A DNA stretch of 64,000 nucleotides from Ulota crispa. Lineage: Eukaryota; Streptophyta; Bryopsida; Orthotrichales; Orthotrichaceae. Below, piece by piece: positions 1-11,800 of this stretch (position 1 is the first letter of the stretch; every line of letters begins with the position of its first letter). The translations under genes and the position numbers were made by a program. Location: assembly GCA_963920765.1 (NCBI GenBank), contig OY987248.1:10140539-10204538 (forward strand). The letters run 5' to 3'. Below the pieces are notes generated by a model. It was given only the letters and a program-made list of their open reading frames with translations. It was not told the origin of the DNA and did not search any database.

Positions 1-263
1 TATTTTCATGTAAGAATGGTCAAAGGCTTTTGAAATTTTGCGGCAGCATGAAAAAAAACTTTTATTTTCACTTTTGATGTAAATATCTCACTCATGTCCA
101 TCCGGAATGACCCGATTTTTTTCCACAAGTACCTAATCCAGTCTAGGGCAGGATACTACGGTTGAATTTCCCAAATTTTCAAAAAAAATTACCTTCTTAC
201 TAACCCCCCAAAGTGGCAGTTTTGAGTGATTTTTATTGAAAAAATGGCTCAGTCCTTTAAGGG
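1..263. mobile_element. Partial TTAA-flanked element end (piggyBac-like)
   Basis: Read on the minus strand from 263, the sequence begins CCCTTAAAGGACTGAGCC and is preceded by TTAA (264-267). The same start, CCC(C/T)TAAAGG next to TTAA, is seen at 7869, 20675 and 59354, the last beside a piggyBac-type transposase. The other end lies left of the window. No coding sequence is visible. Assignment rests on the terminal motif alone. Confidence 0.35.
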
Positions 264-267
264 TTAA

Positions 268-849
268 ACTGAGTAAATTTAGTAAGATTCTTACCAAAAA
301 ATTTATGCAGCAAAAAAAACTTGTGACCTATACAATGTTAAATCTGAAAGTGTGTACAAATGCATATCATTTTCCTTTGCTACTAACTTACCACTCTTAA
401 CACCAAGTGTGAACATACCCTTAGCCACTTGAGCTAAAAGTGAAAATCATATTTGGGATCACTGTTAGAGAGTGTCCCGTACGTGTCATGGTGACCGAGT
501 AAGGCACCCCAGCGTAGATGCAGCTTAGACTTCTTTATGAAAGTGTTAGCCCGCACCTGAATGACTAGATGGCACATCTGAAGCAGACGAATCGGGATTC
601 ACCTTTTATGTCCAGCTGAGTCTATTTCATTCAAACTAGCGTCAATATGTTCATCCTGAAATCACAAAGCTCAAGCACAAAGCTACTTTTGACGATACAC
701 AAAGTGGTCAAAAAGAACTTCATGAAGCTGCCCTGGTTATCAGTTGGAAATTCCTAAGTTTATGAAGAAAAACAATGGATTAAAGTGACACAATGTCCTT
801 CTGTTGGCGAGCTTTATATAAGCTCTAAACTATCAAGAATTAAAGCAGC
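268..849. other. Intergenic, downstream of NDUFB9
   Basis: No gene, RNA or repeat was recognised here. It lies 3' of the NDUFB9 stop codon, so its right edge should include that gene's 3' UTR. No clear poly(A) signal was picked out. Confidence 0.4.
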
Positions 850-2654
850 TTAGAGATTCTCCTGTCGCCCAAAGTCGAAAACAACGCCAATCTGCACATA
901 AAATATGCATTTACATGTTAGAAGCAGATGTCAGGCCCTTTGAATTTGCAAACAGATAGACTGGTCTTTGAGCTCTAAATGTGACGCGTAAAGCATATGC
1001 TTTAAGGTTCGGATGAAAGCAAACAATCATTACCTCTGGAGGAACCGGTGGATTGCGTGCCCACTTTGAACCTCCAGGAGCCCAAGGGACTGCAAAATCA
1101 CAACCCACAACCACGGTGAGAATCATTGTTGGCAAAGTGAATATCTACAGTAAAAATTAACAATCATCTATTGTCTAGCAGCATGGAACACGGACACATT
1201 CCTCGTCGGAACATGGTCAAAATAAATGATTTGAATGCTCGTCAGGTAAAACAATTGGCAATGTAGAAGATGTGCTATTTGGGACATTCTAAGCGCTATA
1301 ACATATGCACGAGTGTGACTTTTGGTGGGTAATCAGTGGACAGATCTTTGAGTACTAACGCCAAATCTACTGAGATATAGAAAAAAATCATTACGAATGA
1401 ATTTCTTATGTAATTACTGAGTAGGAAGTTGTAGACTATTAAAACCAACAGTAGACAACCCCATTTCCATTCAAAGATCAATGGCCATAGACACATAGCC
1501 AAGCCATACTTGCTCCGCCTGCTAATTTAAAGGCCCAACAAGAGTATAGGTAGAAATGAGTTACTGTTGGTAATACGGGTCAGTCTAGACAACGGAATAC
1601 GGTAACTAAGGTTTCAGATACTTCAACATTCAAATATCAGATCAATTCTTAAGTTTTGGACTGGTGTTCCAAGCTTGAAATTTTAAAGCCCCCGCAATGT
1701 CCGAAAGAGAAATTTCAGCTCAATTATCAACCAGAGGAGAATTCGTAAAAAGGAATCACTCAAAAGACACCCCAAGATTCGGAGAAGCAATTACCTATGT
1801 ACGGGTCAGGGTGTTGCAACCTCTCAACCCTTGATTCGCCCTCGTAAAGCAACCGGTCGATAGTTTCCAAGTTGGCCTGCCAAATGACAACCTCCCTTCA
1901 CATTCTGCTTCCGGAAAAAAGGACTTCAAACATCCAAAACCTAATTCTCAAATGCAAGCGAATCGTCTGGACTCGACAAAGGTGCCTGATCCATTCAAAG
2001 ACACTATCCGACAAGTATTGAGGATTCACAAAACAGCACATACCACATCCTTGTTCTTCTCAAACTGCTCCCTCATTTTCTGTGCCTGCAAAAAGAACAC
2101 GCAACCAAACAATGTGTAAGTTAATACACAAGAAAATCATCTCATTCGAAATAAGAAACAAAAACAGAGATCGTCTTTGCATATCGTAACGAATGCTCAC
2201 TAAAAACCTCTAGACCGAACACTGCCATTCAAACCCCTGGAGATACATGGCAGCGTCTAGTTGAAGGGGCATAACAATCGTAGACAACGCAAGGGTTAGA
2301 ATCTCCCTCAGAAAGTACAAATTGAAAAAGATAGAGATGAATCAGAAATGAATTGTCTCTGTATATCGGAATTAGGGTTAGTCAAAACTTCCGGACTGAA
2401 CGAGGGCAAATAAAATCCCTGAGCAAATATAGACACCGTCTAGCTAGGCGGGCATACGGATCGTGGACAATGCAATCGGTGAGAATTCATCAGAAAGTAG
2501 GAATTGTACGAGCTAGGGAAGGGAAACGCACTTCGACGTAAAAGATGTCGCGATGCACGGCATAGCTGAGCACATTGCGAAGAGCTCGGCGGTAGAGAAC
2601 GCGCACTCGCTGCTCCTGGAGCGCCCGCCTGGCTGCTATCGCTGCCACGCTCAT
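850..2654 (-). CDS. NDUFB9: NADH dehydrogenase (complex I) B22 subunit, LYR protein NDUFB9
   Basis: Accessory subunit of mitochondrial complex I, in the membrane arm (family knowledge; CIB22 in plants). Five exons, all GT-AG: 2654-2532, 2085-2044, 1876-1795, 1089-1034, 891-850, giving 114 aa, close to the usual ~117. The start is the ATG at 2654 (MSVAAIAARRALQEQ); the longer open frame upstream has no ATG. The LYR motif is at residues 20-22 within VRVLYRRALR, followed by an AVHRDIFY helix end. Exon 3 gives ETIDRLLYEGES and HPDPYI; exon 4 gives the family signature VPWAPGGSKWARNP; the protein ends VVFDFGRQENL. Exon phases close exactly. No transit peptide is expected, and none is seen. It is nuclear and appears intact. 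Confidence 0.93.
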
Positions 2655-2807
2655 GTCTTCCGACGGATTCCCAAGACACGACGACGACGATGACGCCTGC
2701 AAATCTAAGCGCTAGCTCCCTGGATTTTGCGAGCAGCGGAGTCCGTGAGGAAGGAGGAACGTGAGCGCCCTAGACCGTTGCATTGGCCACGGGACGGATT
2801 CCTTTCT

Positions 2808-2870
2808 CACGGTCTCAAGGGTAGAATACACGGTCCTACGGGTCAGATGCACGGTCGTAAGGGTCGAATG
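2808..2870. repeat. Three tandem 21-bp units upstream of NDUFB9
   Basis: Three head-to-tail units of 21 bp start at 2808, 2829 and 2850, each beginning CACGGTC and holding a (A/C)GGGT core. They lie 150-220 bp upstream of the NDUFB9 start codon, so they could be a promoter element. That role is inference. Confidence 0.6.
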
Positions 2871-3164
2871 TAAAAAAAAATGTCATTCTTACGCCATACA
2901 GATTGCGACGCGTGCCATGAAATGCTCGTGTCCGGCACGATTTTCATTGTGAGGTGGACTGCCCTGCAGTAGAACTTAAAAACCCCATATTCGATCAATA
3001 TGGAGTCGTCAGCTATATATGGAGTGTATCTGGACCAACACGACCAACACAAATTTCAGATACATTATATATATACATGACAATTTCATATTGATCAAAT
3101 ATTGATTGAATAGGGGTAGTCTACCTTTTACCATGTAGCCAAGCTGATTTGCTTACGTTAACAA

Positions 3165-3863
3165 AACCAAATAGTGCATTTAGGTTGCCCCATACTAATT
3201 TCTTGACATTCCACATAATTTAAATATTTATTGCTGCTACAATAATTTTTATCGGTAATTATTGTAATAAATACTTTTTAAAAGGATTAACAATTACTAC
3301 AAAGTTGTAGAAAGACAAATTAGCAACATCCAAGTTGTAAACCAAGTGAAATCTGAATACTATAGGTTGGGAGCAGATTCGGCAGATCTCTGCCAAATCA
3401 ATTATTTTTTGAGAAAACCCAATTAGGCATCTAATTAAAAATAAAACAAGATTAGGCACTTTCAAAAAAAATGTTATTATTTGGCATTCAACCAAAAAAT
3501 TAGTAGAGTTAAGCCTTTTTCTAAGCATCTTTCACTTTCTAAAATTAGCCCTTGGTATAAAATTTGCAGTAGATTGAGCCCTCTTGGAATCAACCTTGAC
3601 CTTCCATTGTTAGTAAGCTTAATGATTTTTATAATATTTATTATTTCAAATTTTTGATTTGTTTGACATTGGGCATTTTTGGAGAATAATTTATAGAATA
3701 ATTAGGCAAAATTTTGGGGAATTATTTTATGCTAAATCTGCTATCAACCTACAATATATAAAGAGTTGCATGCACTTCCAAGTGGGCAAGTGGTGGGTCA
3801 TGAGGTAACTTTCCAAGATAAGGCAACCTAATTGTTGAGGCAACCTAAATGCACTATTTGGTG
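3165..3863 (+). mobile_element. MITE family A, copy 1 (interrupted)
   Basis: The terminal inverted repeat reads CACCAAATAGTGCATTTAGG inward from each end, with the left end slightly worn (AACC). Internal sequence matches copies 2 and 3: CATACTAATTTCTTGACATT near the left, and CAAGTGG(C/G)CAAG plus CATGAGGTAACTTTCC near the right. Normal length is about 305 bp; this copy is 699 bp because another MITE sits inside it (about 3360-3753). The right end abuts copy 2 through a shared TA (3864-3865). No coding capacity. TA target use suggests a Tc1/mariner-type transposase acting in trans (inference). Confidence 0.8.
3360..3753. mobile_element. MITE family C nested in family A copy 1
   Basis: A ~390-bp AT-rich insert with worn inverted ends: TAGGTTGGGAGCAGATT on the left and, reversed, TAGGTTGATAGCAGATT on the right. 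It is absent from the other family A copies at the same place, which is the best evidence that it is an insertion. The target duplication is unclear (ATA possible), so the edges are good to a few bases only. Confidence 0.6.
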
Positions 3864-3865
3864 TA

Positions 3866-4476
3866 CACCAAATAGTGCGTTTAGGTTGCCCTAATTTCTT
3901 GACATTACATACTATTTAAATAATTACTATTGCTAAGTAGTTTTCAGCAATAATTATTGCAATAAGCAAATTTTAAAGGCCTTGGCAACAACAACTAAGG
4001 TAGGAGCACCTATAAAAGTCAAACTAAGGGTTTTGAACATGATGACTATTAATAAACAACTAGCAAAATATAGGACCCTACTAGGAATAGAAAAAAATGA
4101 GTTTGCACATTCAAATGTATAATTTGGATAGTGTGAGAATAAGTTATGAATTTTTAAAGAGCAAACTACCACTGCACCCATAACTAGTTTTAAGAATTCA
4201 TGTTGACATGTTGTACATTCTTGTCATTACATCTATTCACTTCCACAAATTTTCCAAGATTTTAGAAGTGACGATTATGGGGACACTGACGCTTATGGGT
4301 GCTCCTACCTTAGTTGCAGGACAACAGATTAGCTATGTCCACATGGTAAACTATGTGAAATCTTAGTATATAAACAATTTTATGCACCTCCAAGTGGCCA
4401 AGCCATGAGTCATGAGGTAACTTTCCATGGTAAGGCAACCTAATTGTTAAGGCAACCCTAAATGCACTATTTGGTG
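3866..4476 (+). mobile_element. MITE family A, copy 2 (interrupted)
   Basis: Same ends and orientation as copy 1. Length is 611 bp, of which 313 bp (3998-4310) is a family B MITE, leaving ~298 bp of family A. TA dinucleotides at 3864-3865 and 4477-4478 are shared with copies 1 and 3. Confidence 0.82.
3998..4310. mobile_element. MITE family B, copy a, nested in family A copy 2
   Basis: Inverted ends AGGTAGGAGCACC...GGTGCTCCTACCT, flanked by TA on both sides (3996-3997, 4311-4312). A second copy in opposite orientation lies at 19754-20063, also flanked by TA, and the interiors align (for example, CATGATGACTATTAATAAAC here). About 310 bp, non-coding. The TA target places it with Tc1/mariner-type MITEs (inference). 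Confidence 0.8.
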
Positions 4477-4478
4477 TA

Positions 4479-4779
4479 CACCAAATAGTGCATTTACGTT
4501 GCTCCATACTAATTTCTTGATATTCCACACTATTTAAATACTTATTGTTACTACATTAGCTTTTATCAACAATTATTGTGATAAATAATTTTTAAAAGAT
4601 TTGACAACTATTACAATGTTATAGAAACACAAACTAACAACATCCAAGTTGCAAACCAAGTGAAATTTTAATATATAAAAAGCTACATGCAATTCCAAGT
4701 GGGCAAGTGGTGGGCATGAGGTAACTTTCTAAGGTAAGGCATCCTAATTGTTGATGCAACCTAAATGCACTATTTGGTA
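4479..4779 (+). mobile_element. MITE family A, copy 3 (uninterrupted)
   Basis: An uninterrupted 301-bp copy in the same orientation as copies 1 and 2, which defines the family's normal length. The right terminal base is mutated (GGTA for GGTG) before the TA at 4780-4781 shared with copy 4. Confidence 0.82.
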
Positions 4780-4781
4780 TA

Positions 4782-5088
4782 CACCAAATAGTACATTTAG
4801 GTTGCTTTAACAATTAGGTTGCCTGACCATGGAAAGTTACCTCATGACTCATGGCTTTGCCACTTGGAGGTGCATGAAATTGTTTATATACTAAGATTTC
4901 ACATGATCTACCACATGGACTTAGCTAATTTGTCATCTTCCACCTATGTTGTTGTTGTTGCCAAGGCCTTTACAAGTTGCTTATTGTAATAATTATTGCT
5001 GAAAATTACTATAGCAGCAGTTTGTATTTAAATAGCCTGTGAAGGATCAAGAAATTAGTATGGGACAACCTAAATGCACTATTTGGTG
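4782..5088 (-). mobile_element. MITE family A, copy 4 (inverted)
   Basis: A 307-bp copy in opposite orientation to copies 1-3: the CCATGGAAAGTTACCTCATGA part, found at the right in copies 1-3, is at the left here, and the internal GGCCTT and AATAATTATTGC parts are reversed. The left end shares TA with copy 3; the right end GGTG at 5088 is followed by TTGTA. Confidence 0.8.
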
Positions 5089-6828
5089 TTGTACGTAAGT
5101 TTCTTTTAAGATAAATATGAAACATTATGTTTACTTCTACTAATATGTAAATCTTGAAGATGTTTCTTTCAAACAGAAAAATTGTTAAAAATAATATTAC
5201 TTCAACAATTTGGGATACATTTTTTCTAAATCAAAATAAAAAATATATAATAAAATCAAGTTTATTTTTGAGTTCTTTTATGAAAAAAAATTAACATTAT
5301 GGATAAAAAATTATTCTTAGAAAAAGAAAATACTACAAGTACTTTAAAAAAAAATTTATTCAGGTAAATATTGCAACCTTTTGGGGTTTTTGCTTCAGGC
5401 AAGGTTTCTTACTGAGTTAACAAGAAAAAAGATATACGTGCAACATGTGCCTTTGCTTTGCAATAACTTCAATATCCACACAATAAACTAGACATTCCTT
5501 ACAAAGAAATGAGGTCTAAGAGGTGCCGGTCAATTGTGACATAACACTTTCTAATGTAAATTCCAGAAAATGCAATTGCCCTCCAAGTTCTTTTTTATCT
5601 CCTTGAGGGCTGCCACCTCCAAATACTTTTAAGGAATTGCAGCCTTCGAGAGTCATGAGCATTGCTTTTGGTACAATATGATCTTTTGGGTTCCCTATGG
5701 GTTTCTCTATGCATGCCATAATGAATTAAATATAGACATTTCATGTTACTATGGTTGGTAGATGGAAATTTTCCAATATTGAGTTGCATAGATCTCTCAA
5801 TGCAAAAGTTCAATAATTTGTTCAAATCCCTCCATGTTTTGCATATGCCTTTCAATACTTTGCATATACAATATGCAAATACATATAGAGACTTCCCAAT
5901 GTTTGGCATATAGAATTTTGTATTTACACTTGGTATAGTTTGGAATTAGTTAGATAAGTCCAATGGACTCTTGACATCAAGTTTTAGGATGACCTATAGA
6001 TGTCCCATAAATCCTCTATACATATCAATTGTCATTAGAAACACTTGAAGTGGCCACAAAACATTTTATTACTTTATAACCATGCGCCATTCCTAAAAGT
6101 TAGAGACAACATCTATGACAATTTTAAACCATTTTTGAATAGAAAATCTACAGTATGTATGTGTACAATGCCTTCCATGTTTTGCAACCCGTTACCCATC
6201 AAATCTAGTTAAATAGAACTCTTTCATCTATAATTGGTGAATCATTTCATATATTATGTGCATTTTTTATAGCTAAAAAAATGATTGTGGTGAGTTTTTA
6301 AATTATGAATTTACCTATATTTATGAAACATCATTGCGTACATCTTTCCTTTTATTATAATCCATTTTATGTTGGTGGAATTTAGCATATTTGTTGCTCT
6401 AATGATTTTGCTGCAAGTTGGTTGGAAGCAAGCATGATGAAAGCCAAAATCTGTGTTGTATTTAGACTTCTACTTGATTACGGCTCTCCAATGGTTCTTT
6501 GTATACCACTGCTCAAGAAATATATCACACAAACTGCCTTCCTTTGCATTTAAGTGCATGAGTGAACAAATTATTTCCACTACATCAAACAAGCAAATGT
6601 GTCAAACTTTACCTACATAGTGTGGTTTTTGATAAACAAAAAAATGTGGACAATGATGTTTTGTACATATGCTACATGAAATCTTAAAACTTTATCATAA
6701 ATATTTTGCAATTAATTTTTAAGTAAAAAAATGTAAAATATAAGAAATGGTTATTCAACAAGAGTTAATATGTAAATTTTGAAACAATTAATAATGGGGT
6801 TGGAAGACACTTTGAAGAGTACTATATA
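5089..6828. other. AT-rich intergenic DNA, no gene recognised
   Basis: About 1.7 kb of AT-rich sequence with only short frames that lack codon bias or family motifs. Nothing supports a gene. Confidence 0.5.
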
Positions 6829-7189
6829 CTCCCTCCGTCCCAAAATGATCTTCCTATTACACGGCAAAATGTTATAGAATAAGCTTGAAAAGAACCATTT
6901 TTCAAATTTTTTTTTGACCTATGAATAGAGTTTGATGTCCTTGTATTGTTTTGAAACTTTGAGTTTCAAATTAGTTTTCAAGGTGTGGTTTCAAAGTGCT
7001 TGAAAATCAAATTTTTGAGGCACTTTTGAAGAGCAGTGGTGGCCACTCACTTGATGACATGGGATTGGTTAGCATGCCCATGCTTTTGGACTATGTGCAA
7101 GTGTTGCTAGCTTCCTTCCTCGTCCAACAAGAAGATCATTTTGGGACTCTAAAAAAACCAACACGAAGATCATTTTGGGACAGAGGGAG
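6829..7189. mobile_element. Stowaway-like MITE
   Basis: Left end CTCCCTCCGTCCCAAAATGA; the right end is its inverse with one mismatch (CATTTTGGGACAGAGGGAG). TA flanks both sides (6827-6828, 7190-7191). CTCCCTCCGT at a TA target is the classical Stowaway terminus (established for plant Tc1/mariner MITEs). 361 bp. The right terminal repeat is partly duplicated: GATCATTTTGGGAC appears at about 7134 and again at 7167. The short open frame inside is not a gene. Confidence 0.85.
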
Positions 7190-7868
7190 TATAAATTGAC
7201 ATTGGCGAACATAAGTCATTCTTGGTATGTTTATCAATGTTATGAAACCTCAAGTGTCCATCTATCATGCAGCATAACTCTTTGTTAAATAAGAAGTACT
7301 ATAGAAGTTCTATGCTCTTTATTTTAAAGCATTGGGTGTCTACGGGTCACTCAAAATATTGAGTTCAAATAAGGAGGGAGGGAGAAGAAAAGGCAAGGAA
7401 AGGGAGGGTGCAAAGTCACCTCCAAAATCATGAGAAAGTAAGAGAGACACTACGCAAAGAGCAAGGCATACTTGTGTTGCAATAAACATTATGCTAGGGA
7501 TGTCTCATCATATAATGATGCTAAATGGAAGTATTTTCATATAGTCTTTCACAAATTTGGAACTCATTGCAAGCAGTTTAGATTGGAGTTACACTGTAAT
7601 TAGCCATATATGTGATAAGAGTAACAACTTTCAATGTCTATTTGTCTAACATGGCATTTACATAATTTTAAGTTGCTTTTCTAATACATTCACTTGTTGT
7701 ATAAAAAACTCAATGGAAAGACATGCACTAACTTTTTATGCACAAAAATGAACTCATGTGCTTAGATACACACTTTTTTTTGCATCTCTTATAACACGCT
7801 TGCAATGAATTAACATGAGTTTTGGATTTTGAATTTGAAAATATGAAATTGGTCAAGTGATTTCTTAA

Positions 7869-7951
7869 CCCCTAAAGGATCACATGGACAAAAAACATCC
7901 TTGTTCATACACAGGGGCCGTGTATCCATGGTGCCCCCCAATGCTTAAGGG
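7869..7951. mobile_element. Tiny TTAA-flanked element (piggyBac-like)
   Basis: An 83-bp stretch beginning CCCCTAAAGGATCACATGG and ending with the imperfect inverse (CTTAAGGG), with TTAA on both sides (7865-7868, 7952-7955). It is too short to be more than a pair of ends with almost no interior. The start matches the termini at 20675 and 59354. Confidence 0.5.
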
Positions 7952-8307
7952 TTAAAGTTGGAATTCCTAATCTTGATGGCAATGCCGCACAACCTCTTCA
8001 TAGGATTGTAATGATAACAAGAGAAGATTGTGTGCAAAAAATAGCTTGGAAAGAATGTGACAAAATGTGAAGAAAGTGCATATGCTCTATGGCTCAATCT
8101 CAATCAAATTACAATAGAACTTGGGGTTCCACGAGGCAATGTGCTCTACATAACATTATTCACAATGGTGGAAAGGTCTCTTGCATGTCAAGAACACAAG
8201 AAATTAAGAATTAGAGAGTCAATAGTACAAGTTGCAATAAAGTTGTAGCCTAGGTTCATCAAGGTATCACAAATACAATGATTTTCTATATTCTATAACT
8301 ACCTAGG

Positions 8308-8510
8308 GTGCAAGACACCATAAAGTAACAAAGACCTAACAACCATATGAGCTATTCATAGCACCCCCAATAAGTTGAAACTCTTTGTAACTACAATCAA
8401 GGTCTTAGGACAAAAGTTACAAAAACCCAAAAAAAAACTTACCAACATTTAAAGTTGGCAACTACTTGACATTTTTGACCAAAACTTTGTTGGTTTATGG
8501 TGTCTTGCAC
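8308..8510. mobile_element. MITE family D
   Basis: A 203-bp element whose ends are near-perfect inverted repeats: GTGCAAGACACCATAAA on the left and its inverse on the right, with the match extending loosely through CAACAAAG. The target duplication is not clear, so the superfamily is unknown. It lies about 340 bp downstream of the SEX4 stop codon. Confidence 0.65.
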
Positions 8511-8849
8511 TATAGCAACAAAATCCATGCCACTATATAACGTTATGCAATCAACTTGTTGAATAATGGCTGGCTCTAGGCAAAAAGGAGGACCTTGTAT
8601 AATACTGACAAAGGCTACATCAACAATGAACCAGTGTTACAAAGATAGAGCCTCGTGTACCATAGCATAGCTATTTAAAAAGTGATTAAAACTAACATGA
8701 TTAATCAAAAGGTTGATTAAATAAATGAGTTTTGTGCAAAATCTTATGTCTCTCTTATGAACAATTACGGCACAAAAAGTAGAAAAGTAGGAAAAGAATA
8801 GAGAAAATAGAAAAAGTAAAAAAAGGTTGTGGTTGGATGGATGGTTCTT

Positions 8850-11800
8850 TCACCATTGTCCGCTGTTGGCAATTTCTAGCAGCTTTGCACGAATTTTGCC
8901 ACGTTCTTCGGTTGCCAGATCTGCATCCTCTTGCATCAGCCGGTCTCGCAAGGCGTGGGTTGCACCATTCTGTGCATTGTCCACCACCTGCGCTGAGCTC
9001 AAACATTAGTTAGAATAGGAAAACACGAGAGCAAAGTGAAATGATTCCAATAGTTCCATAAACTATACATATGAGTCAATAAGTAAATATTTTATAGAGC
9101 TGGGCACAAAAAGAAAGATTCCTCCTCATATCCTTCCCCCATCTACGCTACTTCCATACCAAACCTAAAACCAACTACACATTTTGTAAGATGAGAATGG
9201 GAGACAAAAGGTACTAAAATTTGAGGTGTCACACAATGAGAAGTGGTACAAAAAAACCTTAAACCATATTCAAATCACAATTAGAAGGCTTCTAAAGTCA
9301 CCACCAATCTATTTTCAATCTACAAGACACTCATTTGGATTGAGGCGCTGATCAAGTTCTAAAGAGTTGTACGAACATGGCATACTCGTGAATGCAAAAC
9401 GCGCTACACAAAAGGGGTAAAAGCAAAAGCATGGTGGAGCAATGATCTACACCTCAAATTTTAATTGCATTTATCCTCCTTACTCAACTTTCAAATACTT
9501 GCTTCACGTTAGATTTGGTGATGAATTGACAAGCAAGGCCAGAGCATGAGCAAGGAGTGAATCTTTTTGGCTAAGTCTCTGTATGATTCATGGACCCTCA
9601 TACCTCCTTTGTAATTAATCTTCCAACGAAGCTGTCTAAAAGGTCTCCTGTTTCTGCCTAGACTGAACAAAACAGGCAACATTGGTGTTCTTCTGTGACC
9701 ATATCTACAAATACAATGGCATGGGTAGAAGCAGTCAGCTACCTCGAGAACATTGTTGACTTGGCCTTCTCTATTTGGTTGAGACAATGGTGATTCGGAA
9801 TTTGTCATCCAAACGCCGTCCACAATATACTTGTACTCGTACTTTCCAATCTGCATCACAAAAATATCGAGAAAACATCAATTCTAGATAAAGCCTTTGG
9901 GCTCTCACAGCCGGCACTTGGGTAAGCTTCTAGAGAGCTTGGAACAGAGCTCTAAACCAACAAGATTTTTTGATGCTCTCAATCAAAGCCACAAATCTTT
10001 GACTCCATCAACCGAAAACAAACAACAAATTTTCTCCTTTCTCACGGTGTGGTGTGGAGCTCTGCAGTTGCAAATCGTTCCAACAACGTTGGTTTGCAAC
10101 TGCAGAAGAAAAACCTTGCAACCCTAAACCACTCCCAAAGAAACCCGCCAAGCCTACAATGATCCAAAGCCTAGCAACATCCATCCTATACATTGATATA
10201 GAATCGTTTACCGGCACTTCTCGTCGTAGAACCCATCGATTTTCTGCTTGCCGAAACTCCAATGGCAGTCTCTGCACAAAACAGAGGTCTACATGAAAAC
10301 AAACGAATTGGTGACGGAAAAATGTGCACATTCTTTGGAGTTTTTTCTTTCTTTTTTCTCTTTGGGAAAGCTGTGCATATTCAACAACCAATCAAACCAG
10401 GTTGTACATACATTTTTTTTTGTTATCAAGAAGCAAGGATAAGAAGAGACATACCTGATTACCCCAGCCTACGTCAAGACCTGCAATTTCTACAGTAGTG
10501 GGTCCACTCCACCACTTCAATTCTACAACGTGCTTTGGCTGATCTCCCAACTAGCCAGCCCAAGAAAAGTGCAGTCAGAAAAATTGGTCGAAGACATCAA
10601 ATCTGAGGCAGTTTGAAAGTGCTACTTCAACAAAGAACGTAAGGCAGTACGTGTACATTTGTGCACCATTTTCTCATTAAACGAGAAAGTCGAGTAAATA
10701 GAAAAGGGCATACCAGATCAACGGTAGCAGCTCTGATGGAGTCAAGCTTTGGATGGCAGCGTCTCACTTTCTGCAAGCATTCACGAATCAGTGCTGGTAT
10801 TTCATTCGCAGCTTCAATCCAACGTGCAATGCATTCCAGCAGACAGGCAGCTATGGGAGAGAACATTTGTACGAAACTAAAGGAAAACACAAAGGCATTA
10901 AAAACGCTAATATTGAGACAGAAAATGCGGCAATGGCCAACCTGGAGAAGGACGTTAGCTTCTTTGAGCGACAATGCCTGGAGCCAATACATGTAAGCAA
11001 GCTGCAAGTAAAAGTCCAGTTAATACACACTTCGAAGCAGTTATTCCAAACGTCAAAAAGGGCAAAGGCCAAACTGGCAAATTTCAAAAGGATACAGATA
11101 AACTTGAAGCAGGCTCACCGCAACAGCAGGGGCGCGGCCAAGCCCGGCAGTGCAATGGATATAAACAATCTTGCTCTTATGGGCTTCAATGGCCTTGTGC
11201 AGTTGAGCCACAGCTACTGGTAACCTCATCCGCAAATCGTGCGGATCAAAATCCCTGCAAAGTCAAGTCAGAGCTCAGCTTTACTTACTTGAACAATTGA
11301 GGAACTCAGCAGAACTACAACGATGGTTTTGATCACTTGAGTTTACTTTATTTGGCATCGATAATGCGTAATGCCATCGAGAGCATTCACCCGGGCTTGG
11401 ATGGCCGGCAGATCCACTCCAAAATATCTAAAACATGGTCAAAGTAATCAAAGCCAAAAACCTTGGGAAAAGGAACAGAACATCTCAAAGGCTACACATG
11501 CTAAAAATTTATGAAGGATACGCTAGGTCAGGGTTTTGTTGCAAACAGAATATGACTCCAACGCCAATATCCTTCAGCTTGTCTGCGTCCAAAGGAGTCT
11601 AAGTACACCACCAACTAAAATGAGTATGCTAAACAATTCCACAACTCTAGACACAAAATGCCCAATTTTGGGAGACGTGAATTTTTGCAGTGAGAGTCTC
11701 ACCAACAACCGTACAAACAAATTCGAAGGAATTCAGTCCGTTACCGTGCAAGCAAGCATCTTGTAAAGCCAAAGTTTTTCATTGCCTATGACCCTATTCT

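Noticed and set aside
2353..2541. Short plus-strand open frame opposite NDUFB9 exon 1 and intron 1
   Set aside because: No motif, and it overlaps a well-supported gene on the other strand.
10753..11300. Plus-strand open frames of 108-156 aa
   Set aside because: They are shadows of SEX4 exons 7-9 on the minus strand, with no motif and no conserved content.
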